From: Gyrodactylus bullatarudis | Taxonomy: Eukaryota; Platyhelminthes; Monogenea; Gyrodactylidea; Gyrodactylidae | Direction of reading: 5' to 3' | Length of the DNA stretch: 14,396 bases | NCBI GenBank assembly: GCA_012064415.1 | Contig: SSNU01002972.1 | Location: forward strand, 1-14,396 | Shown: positions 7,935 to 14,119 of the stretch, piece by piece | Numbering within the stretch: the first letter of the stretch is position 1 | How the letters are laid out: each line of letters begins with the position of its first letter | Position numbers and translations under genes: made by a program | Notes under the pieces: model-generated | Database searches by the model: none | Seen by the model: the letters and a program-made list of their open reading frames with translations, nothing else | What the model was told of the DNA's origin: nothing

Positions 7935-7980
7935 CTGATTATATACTATTACATTGCAAACTTTTCTGCTCTTCCATTGG
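7892..7980 (-). promoter_or_regulatory. PLE tail promoter (CCAAT, TATA) with hammerhead-like motif
   Basis: Minus strand: CCAAT (about 7975-7979, within TCCAATGGAAG), then a TATA box (AGTATATAATC, about 7938-7948), then CTGAAGAGACCCGGCAAAA and AACGTT (7918-7892). A start 25-30 bases past the TATA falls at the hammerhead-like motif. In other Penelope-like elements, hammerhead ribozymes lie in the terminal repeats; here the GAAA core is changed to CAAAA, so this copy is probably inactive. Confidence 0.4.
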
Positions 7981-8053
7981 ATAAAAAGAAACTCAGAGAG
8001 GGGAGGAGGTTTTCATTTTTTGATGATCCTGTTTCCAGACTGCTTCATTTTTG

Positions 8054-8278
8054 TCACTTTAGAATTCCATCCATCAGTAACTGACCGCTGTGTCTTTTTC
8101 GCTTACGTTCAATTGATGGATTCCTTTTCACCTCGTTATTTGCACTAATTGTAGGTTGGCTCATAATTTTATTATAAACTACAGTTGACTTCTCGGATTT
8201 TTCATTAACTGCCAACTCTAAATTGGTTGCTGGGGCTGAACTTTGCACTTGTGATTGGTGATTATTGGCTACAGCCAA
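8054..8278 (-). pseudogene. PLE C: C-terminal tail with basic stretch
   Basis: A 74-codon minus-strand frame homologous to 1283-1498. Both share LAVA.N, QSS..AT, a Q/E-rich middle, STVV.N.I.SQP (STIVDNQITSQP in B) and a basic end (ERKRKRHSG here, VTKRKRRGS there). The first codon is TTG, not a start: in fragment B the frame continues upstream as APLKRIENNEKLAVADN, so this is the carboxyl tail of the PLE protein. In copy C an in-frame TAG lies immediately upstream. The basic stretch could be a nuclear localisation signal. Confidence 0.6.
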
Positions 8279-8954
8279 CTACTCTGAATGAGCTAAATCT
8301 GGGAGGGGGTAGGACTGTGATGTTTGGTATTTTCTCTATTTTCGCTAATTGCCTTTGTTTTGTGAACCTTTCCCGGCCTCTGATACCAAGGTTGGAAGCG
8401 ATTACTTTAGTACACATAAATCCGTTGGTGAAATCAATGTTTTCGAGCATACCATTGAGATGCCTTGACATATCATTTATACTGCAATCTTCGTTGACTA
8501 GAATAAAGGTATCATCTTGGTACCTGATGTATAGGCGTGAGCTGTTAATGATGGGCATCATAGAGGTTTGTTCAAGCGAGGCCAAAAACATGTCTGCTAA
8601 TAATGGACCTATAGGGCTTCCCATAGCAACTCCATTGATTTGTTTGTAATATACTCCTCCAAATTTGAAGTCAATGTTTTTCACTGTCATGAATTTCAGA
8701 TCTTCCATTGTTTTCGGTGGAATTCTACAAAGAGAAGGGAATTTAATCATCTGATCCTTCATAAACTTAACTGTTTCTTTAAGGCGCACGTTTGTGAACA
8801 GGGAAGTAACATCAAAGGACACCATTTTACATCCCTGGAAATTGGTCTGCCAGATCCTCTCTATGGCTTTCATTGCATTCGATGCGGAATAGGAGCATAA
8901 TTGGTTTCTCAATGGCATGAGATTGTCGGCTAAACTAAAGATGAGCCTAACACC
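8262..8954 (-). pseudogene. PLE C: Penelope-like reverse transcriptase, palm domain, truncated at both ends
   Basis: Open from 8954 (stop TAG at 8957-8955) to 8262; the first ATG is at 8918. Before it the frame reads VRLIFSLADNL, matching the 'RPI.S...' segment of Penelope RTs. From that Met, SFDVTSLFTNV gives motif A (Asp 36), GVAMGSPIGPLLADMF motif B (96-111), and YQDD motif C (133-136). The polymerase triad is intact. After the LENIDF segment (about residue 160) the sequence no longer matches the RT, and the thumb and endonuclease seen in fragments A and B are missing through an internal deletion. The frame then runs into the C-terminal tail. The fingers upstream of 8954 are also lost. It made cDNA in its ancestor; this copy cannot insert on its own. 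Confidence 0.8.
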
Positions 8955-9365
8955 CTATAATCGTTAATATATATTCCTTGTAAGTAGTTATACAATATAA
9001 AAATATAATATAATTGATTAATATTTTAATAAAAAGCATACTCACAACAGTTAATTTATTGACAACATGAATTTACATCTAACTTTTTAGAACTAGTTCA
9101 GCAATAATTCTTGGATCAAGATCAATGTTCATCTGAATACTTGTAGACGGGCCAGTTTTAATCCAACACAAGTATATTCGATCCTCAAATACCAATAAAA
9201 TTACAATTAATACTCCAATATATGATTAAGTTATGTCATTGACTTTACTATCAAATTTTTTGAAAATGCTTCTGGTGTAAACAAAACATGTATTTTGAAG
9301 AGCTATTTTTTATTTAAATTAACTCAATAGAAGACAATAAAATTTTCACCACTTCGAAATTCATC
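8955..9365. other. Unrecognised AT-rich segment inside the composite insertion
   Basis: This lies between the 5' truncation point of the PLE RT and the Merlin-like ORF. No frame or motif is recognisable. Any promoter and leader of the 9366 ORF would have to be here; AT-rich strings such as TTTTTATTTAAATT (about 9307) are too weak to call. Confidence 0.3.
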
Positions 9366-9665
9366 ATGCCCGAACAAAACATATTCAATTATCCCATAAG
9401 TGAAATGTCCTTCGATAATGTTGAAAAACTAAATATTGTTATTTTAATGTCAAGTCATGAAGATCCCTTGGGAATGTGTCAGAAACTTGGATTAATAGCT
9501 ACTTGCCGCAAGCATACTTGTGGAGAGATAATGAAGCTAAACAAAAAATCCCAGGCGATCGACCAATATGAGTTTTTCTGTAAGCCCGAGATTAAGTCTG
9601 AAGAGACCCGGCGAAATAAAACGTTTATCACTTATTATTCGTTCGTTCTCCTATCTTCCTTATGA
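9366..9665 (+). CDS. Chimeric ORF: Merlin-like zinc-ribbon N-terminus read into a PLE tail (99 aa)
   Basis: ATG at 9366, stop at 9663-9665. Residues about 40-72 read LGLIATCRKHTCGEIMKL, then an aromatic-Cys end (YEFFC). This is the layout of the N-terminal region of Merlin/ISXO2-type transposases ('GLL...C..CG..M.L.......W.C'). The spacing of the first Cys pair is wider than the usual CxxC, so metal binding is doubtful. From codon 73 on (base 9583) the DNA is the plus-oriented PLE tail, because the same bases occur inverted at 7934-7827 and partly at 1180-1141. The last 27 residues therefore come from non-coding PLE sequence. It is the only legible Merlin N-terminus in the window and lies on the opposite strand from the DDE half at 5226-5945. 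Expression is unproven. Confidence 0.45.
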   Translation: MPEQNIFNYPISEMSFDNVEKLNIVILMSSHEDPLGMCQKLGLIATCRKHTCGEIMKLNKKSQAIDQYEFFCKPEIKSEETRRNKTFITYYSFVLLSSL

Positions 9666-9682
9666 GTGTTGACTCCAGTAAT
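9583..9682 (+). repeat. Inner inverted repeat, right arm (PLE 3' tail, plus orientation)
   Basis: The inverted match of 7827-7934. It contains the best preserved hammerhead-like core of the window (9598-9625): CTGAAGA, then GACCCGGC, then GAAAT, so both the CUGANGA and GAAA elements are present. The intervening stem II would be unusually short and mismatched. A 42-base extension (9683-9724) at the outer end has no partner on the left. Confidence 0.7.
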
Positions 9683-9724
9683 AATAATATACTTGATGAA
9701 GTTCGGCAACATTATCGTTCCAAT

Positions 9725-9736
9725 AAATTTACTATT
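9725..9736 (+). repeat. 12-bp target-site duplication, right copy
   Basis: AAATTTACTATT, identical to 7815-7826. The bases that follow (ATGCCATATGAATGAAAAC) continue the outer inverted-repeat arm, as seen in reverse complement at 10554-10590. Confidence 0.8.
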
Positions 9737-9772
9737 ATGCCATATGAATGAAAACGAAGTAATACCTTTCTC
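9737..9772 (+). repeat. Outer inverted repeat, left arm (displaced inner part)
   Basis: The 36-bp continuation of the arm broken at 7826. Its reverse complement matches 10554-10589 with about two mismatches. Confidence 0.75.
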
Positions 9773-10239
9773 ATTTTTTTATCAAGTAGTTTATTGAGAT
9801 TATTTTTGATATTAAACAATTTTTAGCCTCGAAATCTTCTAGCAATGCATTTATATTCCTAGTTTACATTTAATCCATTTTTAACTCACTATTTTTCAAG
9901 AAATTCATTCATGTTGGAGGAAGGTCCTAAAGATTCGTTTCCTGGATAACCAGCGGTACTTTTGATCGTATGAACTGACTATACAAGAAAATAATCAAAT
10001 CCAAGGATTGGAAAATAAAAATTGATTTGAATAGTTTGAATAGCCTCATTCTATAACTAGGAATCAAAAAATAGTGCAACTTTAAGAGAACTGATAAAAT
10101 TTTTAATGGTAAATCATTTTTGCTAGGGAAAGCCATAAAAAATAAGCAAAATTATCTCTCTTCAGTCTCTCAGATCAAAAATGAACTCAATTAATTATAA
10201 AAAACTGCTTGAAAGTTCTTTATGACCGTTAAAAGAGGA
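9773..10239. other. Interior of the outer inverted-repeat element, no gene seen
   Basis: AT-rich, without a recognisable domain. A 69-codon minus-strand frame (9927-10136) is Phe/Leu/Ile-rich, as expected from base composition, and has no promoter or homolog that I can name. Confidence 0.35.
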
Positions 10240-10376
10240 AAATATAAATAGAAGATTGATTATTTAACAAGATCAGTTCAATCTCAACAGTATAATCGTT
10301 TTAGAACTATTAGATTTAAGTTATGACCTCACCGTTGAAAAAAAATTTTAATTTTAACCGGATCGAAAATACTTGA
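10240..10376 (+). promoter_or_regulatory. TATA box and initiator with a 17-codon ORF, inside the inverted-repeat element
   Basis: TATAAATAG (10243-10251) is followed 32 bases later by TCAGTT (10273-10278), a close match to the arthropod initiator with A at 10275. This is the best-spaced core promoter in the window. An ATG at 10323 opens MTSPLKKNFNFNRIENT and a stop (10374-10376). GGTG next to the stop could be a splice donor if the true frame is spliced. It may be the internal promoter of a transposon that lost its gene. Confidence 0.4.
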
Positions 10377-10553
10377 GGTGCCTTCAGGCAGAAATTTCAT
10401 AAAAAAAGATGGCAAGATGTATGTAGGTAGAAAGAGACAAAACCGAGAAAGGGAAAAAATTTTCATAAATGAGGCCTAAATACCTTACTCTATCTCAATA
10501 CGTCATAAATGCATAGATATTTTTGTAGAGAAGAAAAAAATGCAATAATATGG
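10377..10553. other. Short stretch before the right arm
   Basis: Purine-rich (AGAAAGAGACAAAACC, GAGAAAGGGAAAA), with no ORF. Nothing else recognised. Confidence 0.3.
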
Positions 10554-10733
10554 TGAGAAAGGTATTACTTTGTTTTCATTCATATAGCATAATAGTAAAT
10601 TTGTGTATTTTTTAATTGGTAAAAAATTTCGAATTAATTCTTAGTATTCATTGGACATTAAAAAATCTTTTCATATATCTCTGGTCGCATAAAGTTGATT
10701 GTTAAGGTAATTAGACAAGAAATAAAGAGTGAG
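10554..10733 (-). repeat. Outer inverted repeat, right arm
   Basis: An uninterrupted 180-bp arm. Its reverse complement equals 7688-7826 joined to 9737-9772 with scattered mismatches. With its partner it defines an element of about 1.13 kb before the composite insertion. I could not fix a target-site duplication for this outer element. Confidence 0.8.
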
Positions 10734-10757
10734 AAACATATTACTTCGGTCACTATA

Positions 10758-11100
10758 CAGTTGTCCCCCAGGTTTAGCATATGGGAAAGGGCACACCACA
10801 CTTTTCCAAGAAAAAAATGTTTTTTTCTTTTGACCATATACTTTTTAGTAGGTCTATTAGTTAGTTAGAAATTTCTTTCCCGAAAAATATCAAGAATTTG
10901 AGATTTTCATATCATTTTGTGGGAAATTGAATTCTGATCAGAATGATATAGAGTTTCGGTATCAAATTGTTAATGGTGATGGTGTAAACTTCACAAGAAA
11001 AGCTTTTCATAATTTTCTATTTTATGTTGAATGTACGAATTTGACAAGAATGATAATTACAGGTTAAACGAATTGCTAATTATAATTAGGGACCACAGTG
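10758..11100. mobile_element. Possible small TA-flanked MITE
   Basis: CAGTTGTCCC at 10758-10767 follows TA. At the other end GGGACCACAGTG (11089-11100) precedes TA, giving CACTGTGGTCCC in reverse complement. The ends agree only roughly, and the 343-bp interior has no gene. Tc1/mariner-type MITEs duplicate TA and often start with CAGT/CACT, but the short match could be chance. Confidence 0.22.
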
Positions 11101-11268
11101 TAGTACACATGTTCTTCACATTGTATGACTAATGTAGAAAAACGATAATGATTTCTTCCTGATTAATCCTATTTTATTTTCTTCATCCTTCCACTAATAC
11201 AAATTTGAGGAGCAGTAACTTTAGTTAGCCATAACTTTCTTATAAACAAAGAAAAAAACAAATTTTTT

Positions 11269-11484
11269 TCAACAAAATAATTCTGAAGAAGTTCTTAATC
11301 TGTATCTGGAGTTAGTGATACTCCTAGCAATTCTGACAAAAAAACGATCTATGTCGGATAGATGTAATCCGTTTCGCGAAACATTTCTAACTTGTTTAAT
11401 GCTAACATTCAATCTATTAGCAATTATCCGTAAGCTAAGTCTTTCTTGAAGCAATTCGTTCACTAGGAACTTTTGACTCTTGTA
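11269..11484 (-). CDS. Helix-turn-helix-like ORF, no ATG (72 codons)
   Basis: The frame is open from 11484 (TAA just upstream at 11487-11485) to a stop at 11269. After YKSQKFLVNELL it reads ERLSLRIIANRLNVSIKQV, which fits a helix-turn-helix of the kind at the start of Tc1/mariner and related transposases ('s.r.IA..l.vS...V'). The basic segment that follows (VRIARSITNSRYRLR) would suit DNA binding. No ATG is present, so it would need an upstream exon; the track start is a GTG (11463). A minus-strand CCAAT/TATA promoter lies 270 bases upstream. No catalytic domain follows, because the frame closes after 72 codons. Read as a transposon remnant or an exon. Confidence 0.3.
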   Translation of the reverse strand, partial: YKSQKFLVNELLQERLSLRIIANRLNVSIKQVRNVSRNGLHLSDIDRFFVRIARSITNSRYRLRTSSELFC

Positions 11485-11519
11485 TTATGTATTTTGTGTT
11501 TGATTAGCTTGTCGTACCA

Positions 11520-11562
11520 CTGAAGAAGGCGTGTAAAGACAAGCACTAGCAAAACGTTTCGA
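11520..11562 (+). other. Hammerhead-like PLE 3' motif
   Basis: CTGAAGAAGGCGTG, then 8 bases, then CACTAGC, AAAACGTTTCGAC. GTG and CAC can pair as a short stem II between CTGAAGA and the AAAACGTT element. 'CTGAAGAAG...GC.AAACGTTTCGAC' is a recurring signature of Penelope-like 3' regions in invertebrates. The expected GAAA reads AAAA here. There is no PLE coding sequence beside it, so it is either an isolated tail or chance. Confidence 0.35.
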
Positions 11563-11752
11563 CGCTGGCTAATAATTCTGATATTCACCTAAGTTTATAC
11601 TAATCTTAGATCTGGTGGAAAATTTATAGTACTGAGAATCTTCTGTTTAAGTAGGATTATTCATTTCTAGAAGGATTTATAAGACAAGTAAAAATCGAGT
11701 AATAAAGTTTTCATTTCCCTAGTTCTCATCAACTTCTTATACAGGCTTGATA

Positions 11753-11799
11753 TTTATATATAAAAAATCAAACATTAGAAATCGTCTGATTGGACCAAT
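11753..11799 (-). promoter_or_regulatory. Minus-strand CCAAT/TATA promoter
   Basis: ATTGGACCAAT (11789-11799) carries CCAAT on both strands as a near-palindrome. TTTATATATAAA (11753-11764) lies downstream in minus orientation. Transcription would start near 11730 and run toward the helix-turn-helix-like ORF. The TATA is nearly symmetric, so plus-strand use toward 12103 is not excluded, but then the CCAAT boxes would be downstream. Confidence 0.35.
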
Positions 11800-12102
11800 A
11801 AGAAACAAAGACATTCCTTGCGGGGGAGAGGGTTTGATTGATCTTATTTTCTTTTCTTAAGATAGGGATCGATACCTTTTACAGACGAAATTGAAAAATA
11901 TTTATAAAAATTAATTGCCAGGATGTCTTGAGAATATAAGAGTAACAAGATTAACGGCAAAGTGTACAGTAAAAAGTAACTCAGACTTCCTAGCTATCCC
12001 TAGTTAGAATTTGACTTGAAAATTTATGAAAAACTCCTAAACCTGTTTGGTTTTTCGCATTTTAGAATAAAATTATTGGTTCTTGTTGTTGGATCTATTT
12101 AG
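11800..12102. other. Spacer upstream of the 12.1-kb exon
   Basis: Contains a GC-rich GCGGGGGAGAGGG (about 11821-11833) and candidate splice acceptors TTTTAG (12065) and ATTTAG (12102). No gene is recognised; it may be an intron of the next frame. Confidence 0.3.
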
Positions 12103-12414
12103 TATTTAAAAATATTTTCTGGACTAGATTTAAGAAGAAATGAAATTATATACCTTGATGTAACAAACAAAGTTGCGATCCGTTTAAGAGCTATTGAAGT
12201 AACTCGAGAAAAAATTGTTCTAATCAAATTATATGATGATGAGAGAATATCATTTTCGGTTGAACCAGTTTACAAAGAATCTAACTTTATTACTACTTTA
12301 ATAATAAAAGATAAAAATAATTATAAATTAAAATTATCAGAGGATAGAAAAGCAAAGTTGAAAAAAGATTTGTTAACCATCGGTTTTGATGAAAAACAAT
12401 TGAAAATGAAATAA
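12103..12414 (+). CDS. Exon-like frame of a small charged protein (103 aa)
   Basis: Open directly after the TAG at 12100-12102 and closed by TAA at 12412-12414, with no ATG near its start. The TAG also ends a splice acceptor-like TGGATCTATTTAG, so this fits a terminal exon. The protein contains LDLRRNEIIYLDV, EKIVLIKLYDDERISFSVEPVY and LKKDLLTIGFDEKQ, and looks soluble, with alternating beta-like and helical parts. AATAAA (12410-12415) overlaps the stop, which would leave almost no 3' UTR. The C-terminal two thirds can be aligned by eye with the 81-residue protein at 6733-6978 (IVL, EP, I-rich strand, E..LK..L..G). The match is weak but co-linear. Family not recognised. Confidence 0.45.
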   Translation, partial: YLKIFSGLDLRRNEIIYLDVTNKVAIRLRAIEVTREKIVLIKLYDDERISFSVEPVYKESNFITTLIIKDKNNYKLKLSEDRKAKLKKDLLTIGFDEKQLKMK

Positions 12415-12683
12415 ATGATACGGAGATCTTTCTGGAAAATTATGTTTTTTTTCTTTAGTTTGATTTAAACATTAATCTTTTTTAATGAGATAAGATGGGA
12501 TATTCGTTTAAAAAATTTGGATTTCATTGTAGGAAATTGATCTATTTAAAAATGCAAAAATTACAATTACATACATATTTTAATGGAAATTTCGGTAAGA
12601 CTGGAGATAATCTCAAACTTCGGCGATGCCATATATCGTGTATACAGGGTATGTGCGTATTTCCTACACCTTTTTATTATGTT
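12415..12683. other. Spacer before the second inverted-repeat element
   Basis: A 72-codon plus frame (12495-12713) runs into the inverted-repeat arm and has no recognisable motif. TATACAGGGT at 12644 recalls transposon ends but has no partner. Confidence 0.3.
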
Positions 12684-12810
12684 ATCATTATCACAAAATT
12701 TATAAATGACTAACTTTAAAACCCAATAACATCGGTTTGATAAATGCTACAGGTACAAACGATATATCAAATTGAAGCTCAGAATCTCAAAATCCTGATG
12801 AGATTGGTTC
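12684..12810 (+). repeat. Second inverted-repeat element, left arm
   Basis: The reverse complement matches 13985-14119 at about 90%; shared blocks include AAATTTATAAATGACTAACT, CATCGGTTTGATAAATGCTA and ATATATCAAATTGAAGCTCA. The arms are about 130 bp and enclose 1.17 kb. The right arm has one extra segment of about 13 bases. Confidence 0.85.
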
Positions 12811-13389
12811 AAAACGCTTAATAAATATGGTTTCATTGTAAGTAAAATAGAGGTCTAGCCTTTTTAAAATACATATATTAGTTAGGTAAATCTTGATAAT
12901 AGATTAAAAGCCGATAGATCATCCCACAGATTTTTGATCTGATATCTGATTAGGGAGTGCAAAATTTTTGATATTCCATTATGCTTCTCCACCCTGAATC
13001 TAAATATTATCGCAAAAAAAATCATTTTTACTGTTTTCACAAAATTCCCATCTTCATATAAACTAGCTTTAGTATTAATTAGATGTATCCGTAACTGATG
13101 AAAAGAAGAGAATAATGAGCGAATGTTTTGGAGAAAAAAGGAGAATTAGAGTCTTGATTGATTCATCGTCATTGGATTTGTATGAAAGTTGTAATTAAGA
13201 GGTAAATGAGTTGTCAAGGCCTTCTTCTGTACATGTGTTGTTAATTGGGGGTTATTATTTACATAAGGAGAAACAATTAATAATAAAAATAAAATAATAA
13301 AAATAGTTATAATTAATCTGATTAGGTTTGGTGTTTTACTTAAGAAATAATTGGGGGTCAGCTATATCCAATTCGCGAAGGGATATTCT
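12811..13389. other. Left interior of the second element, no gene recognised
   Basis: AT-rich, with an A/T-only run around 13277-13316. A 27-codon frame (MSECFGEKRRIRVL..., from 13115) has no context. TTTACATAAGGA occurs at about 13258 and again at 13949. Confidence 0.35.
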
Positions 13390-13512
13390 TTAATAAAGTC
13401 TGTTTCCATCCCTTGTACAAAATGTGATTCGATCATGGTACCTCAGCTTCGTTCTCGTTCGTTGGTCACAGATCACTGCATGAAGACCTCGCCAGTCTCT
13501 GTTCTTCAATTC
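13390..13512 (-). pseudogene. Inverted relic of a Merlin/ISXO2-type transposase C-terminal segment
   Basis: Minus-strand frames give NRDWRGLHAVI followed by a basic stretch and a stop at 13392-13390. Bases 13489-13512 are the reverse complement of 13739-13758 apart from a 4-base gap. Those bases encode the 'IE..W' part of the plus-strand relic, so both are copies of one transposase segment in opposite orientation. The copy is short and decayed. Confidence 0.35.
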
Positions 13513-13557
13513 TATCTTCTATAGTAAGTTGCATTAATAACTTGACTTAATTTTAGG

Positions 13558-13870
13558 ATCGAAGATTTCGATAAAACAGGACATGAACCTAGCATATAAT
13601 TATTTGAAGCGAGAAACTTTGGAGGAAACGGCCAGCAGCGTTGCTGTGGATATCTAGAGCATATCGAGGAATCCCTTTTAATCATTTAACTGTAAATCAT
13701 AAACGGGGCTTCAAAGATCGGAACACTGGAGCTCACACGAATTGAGAGAGACTGGCGATAACTCAGGCGATCAATTCGATGCTACGTCAAACCAAGTCGT
13801 CTTACTGAAAGACTCCAATTTTTTGTTAAATTTTATAATCTGAAACTTAAGACCTAACTTTCTAAAGCGA
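13558..13870 (+). pseudogene. Relic of a Merlin/ISXO2-type transposase, C-terminal catalytic region
   Basis: Joining the reading frames by eye gives the later part of the DDE domain. SVAVDI (Asp codon at 13649-13651) stands where 'S..sD.W' is expected, followed by RAYRG after a small deletion. Then come NHLTVNHKRGFKDRNTGAHTN (13680-13742) and, after a stop/shift, IERDWR. This parallels WHVTINYKRHY and HTNTIERFWRTLKGSI of the transposase at 5226-5945, but with the 'TGAHTN' wording typical of other ISXO2/Merlin members, so it is a different lineage. The GC content is clearly above the surroundings. At least two frameshifts and two stops make it non-functional. It sits in the middle of the second inverted-repeat element and may be what is left of that element's own gene. 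Confidence 0.55.
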
Positions 13871-13984
13871 ATGCTTTAATTAACTGTCTCCAATGTAATT
13901 AGCCATGATTTTTATATCCAGATTATCATTATTTTATTTAATAAATATTTACATAAGGATTAAGGAAGGATATTCATGTAGAAT

Positions 13985-14119
13985 TTTTACCATCCCCATC
14001 AGATTTTTGGGATTCTGAGCTTCAATTTGATATATTTTGTAATAATTTGTACTTGTAGCATTTATCAAACCGATGTTATGGGGTTTAAAGTTAGTCATTT
14101 ATAAATTTTGTGATAATGT
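13985..14119 (-). repeat. Second inverted-repeat element, right arm
   Basis: The partner of 12684-12810. Outside the arms, short weak similarity continues (GTTATCATTATCAC on the left, GTAAACATTATCAC in reverse complement on the right), so the exact ends and any target-site duplication are unclear. Confidence 0.85.

Larger units (their letters stand above)
7827..9724. mobile_element. Composite Penelope-like insertion with inverted tails
   Basis: A 1,898-bp insertion in the left arm of the outer inverted repeat, bounded by a 12-bp duplication. Left to right it holds a PLE 3' tail read on the minus strand (7827-7934), PLE C with truncated RT (to about 8954, -), 410 bp of unrecognised AT-rich DNA, a Merlin-like N-terminal ORF (from 9366, +), and a second PLE 3' tail read on the plus strand (9583-9724). 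The two tails are inverted repeats over about 105 bp, and the right one is 42 bases longer at its outer end. Inverted or partial terminal repeats and 5' truncation are known traits of Penelope-like insertions. Confidence 0.7.

Noticed and set aside
7954..8148. Plus-strand ORF 7954-8148
   Set aside because: Antisense to the PLE tail and rich in Phe/Leu from base composition.
8227..8900. Long plus-strand ORFs (8227-8649, 8640-8900)
   Set aside because: They are antisense to the reverse transcriptase, whose motifs A, B and C are unmistakable.
9927..10136. Minus-strand 69-codon ORF with hydrophobic stretches
   Set aside because: Phe/Leu/Ile content follows from AT-rich DNA; no promoter, no recognisable protein.
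12495..12713. Plus-strand 72-codon ORF
   Set aside because: Runs into a transposon arm at 12684 and has no recognisable domain.
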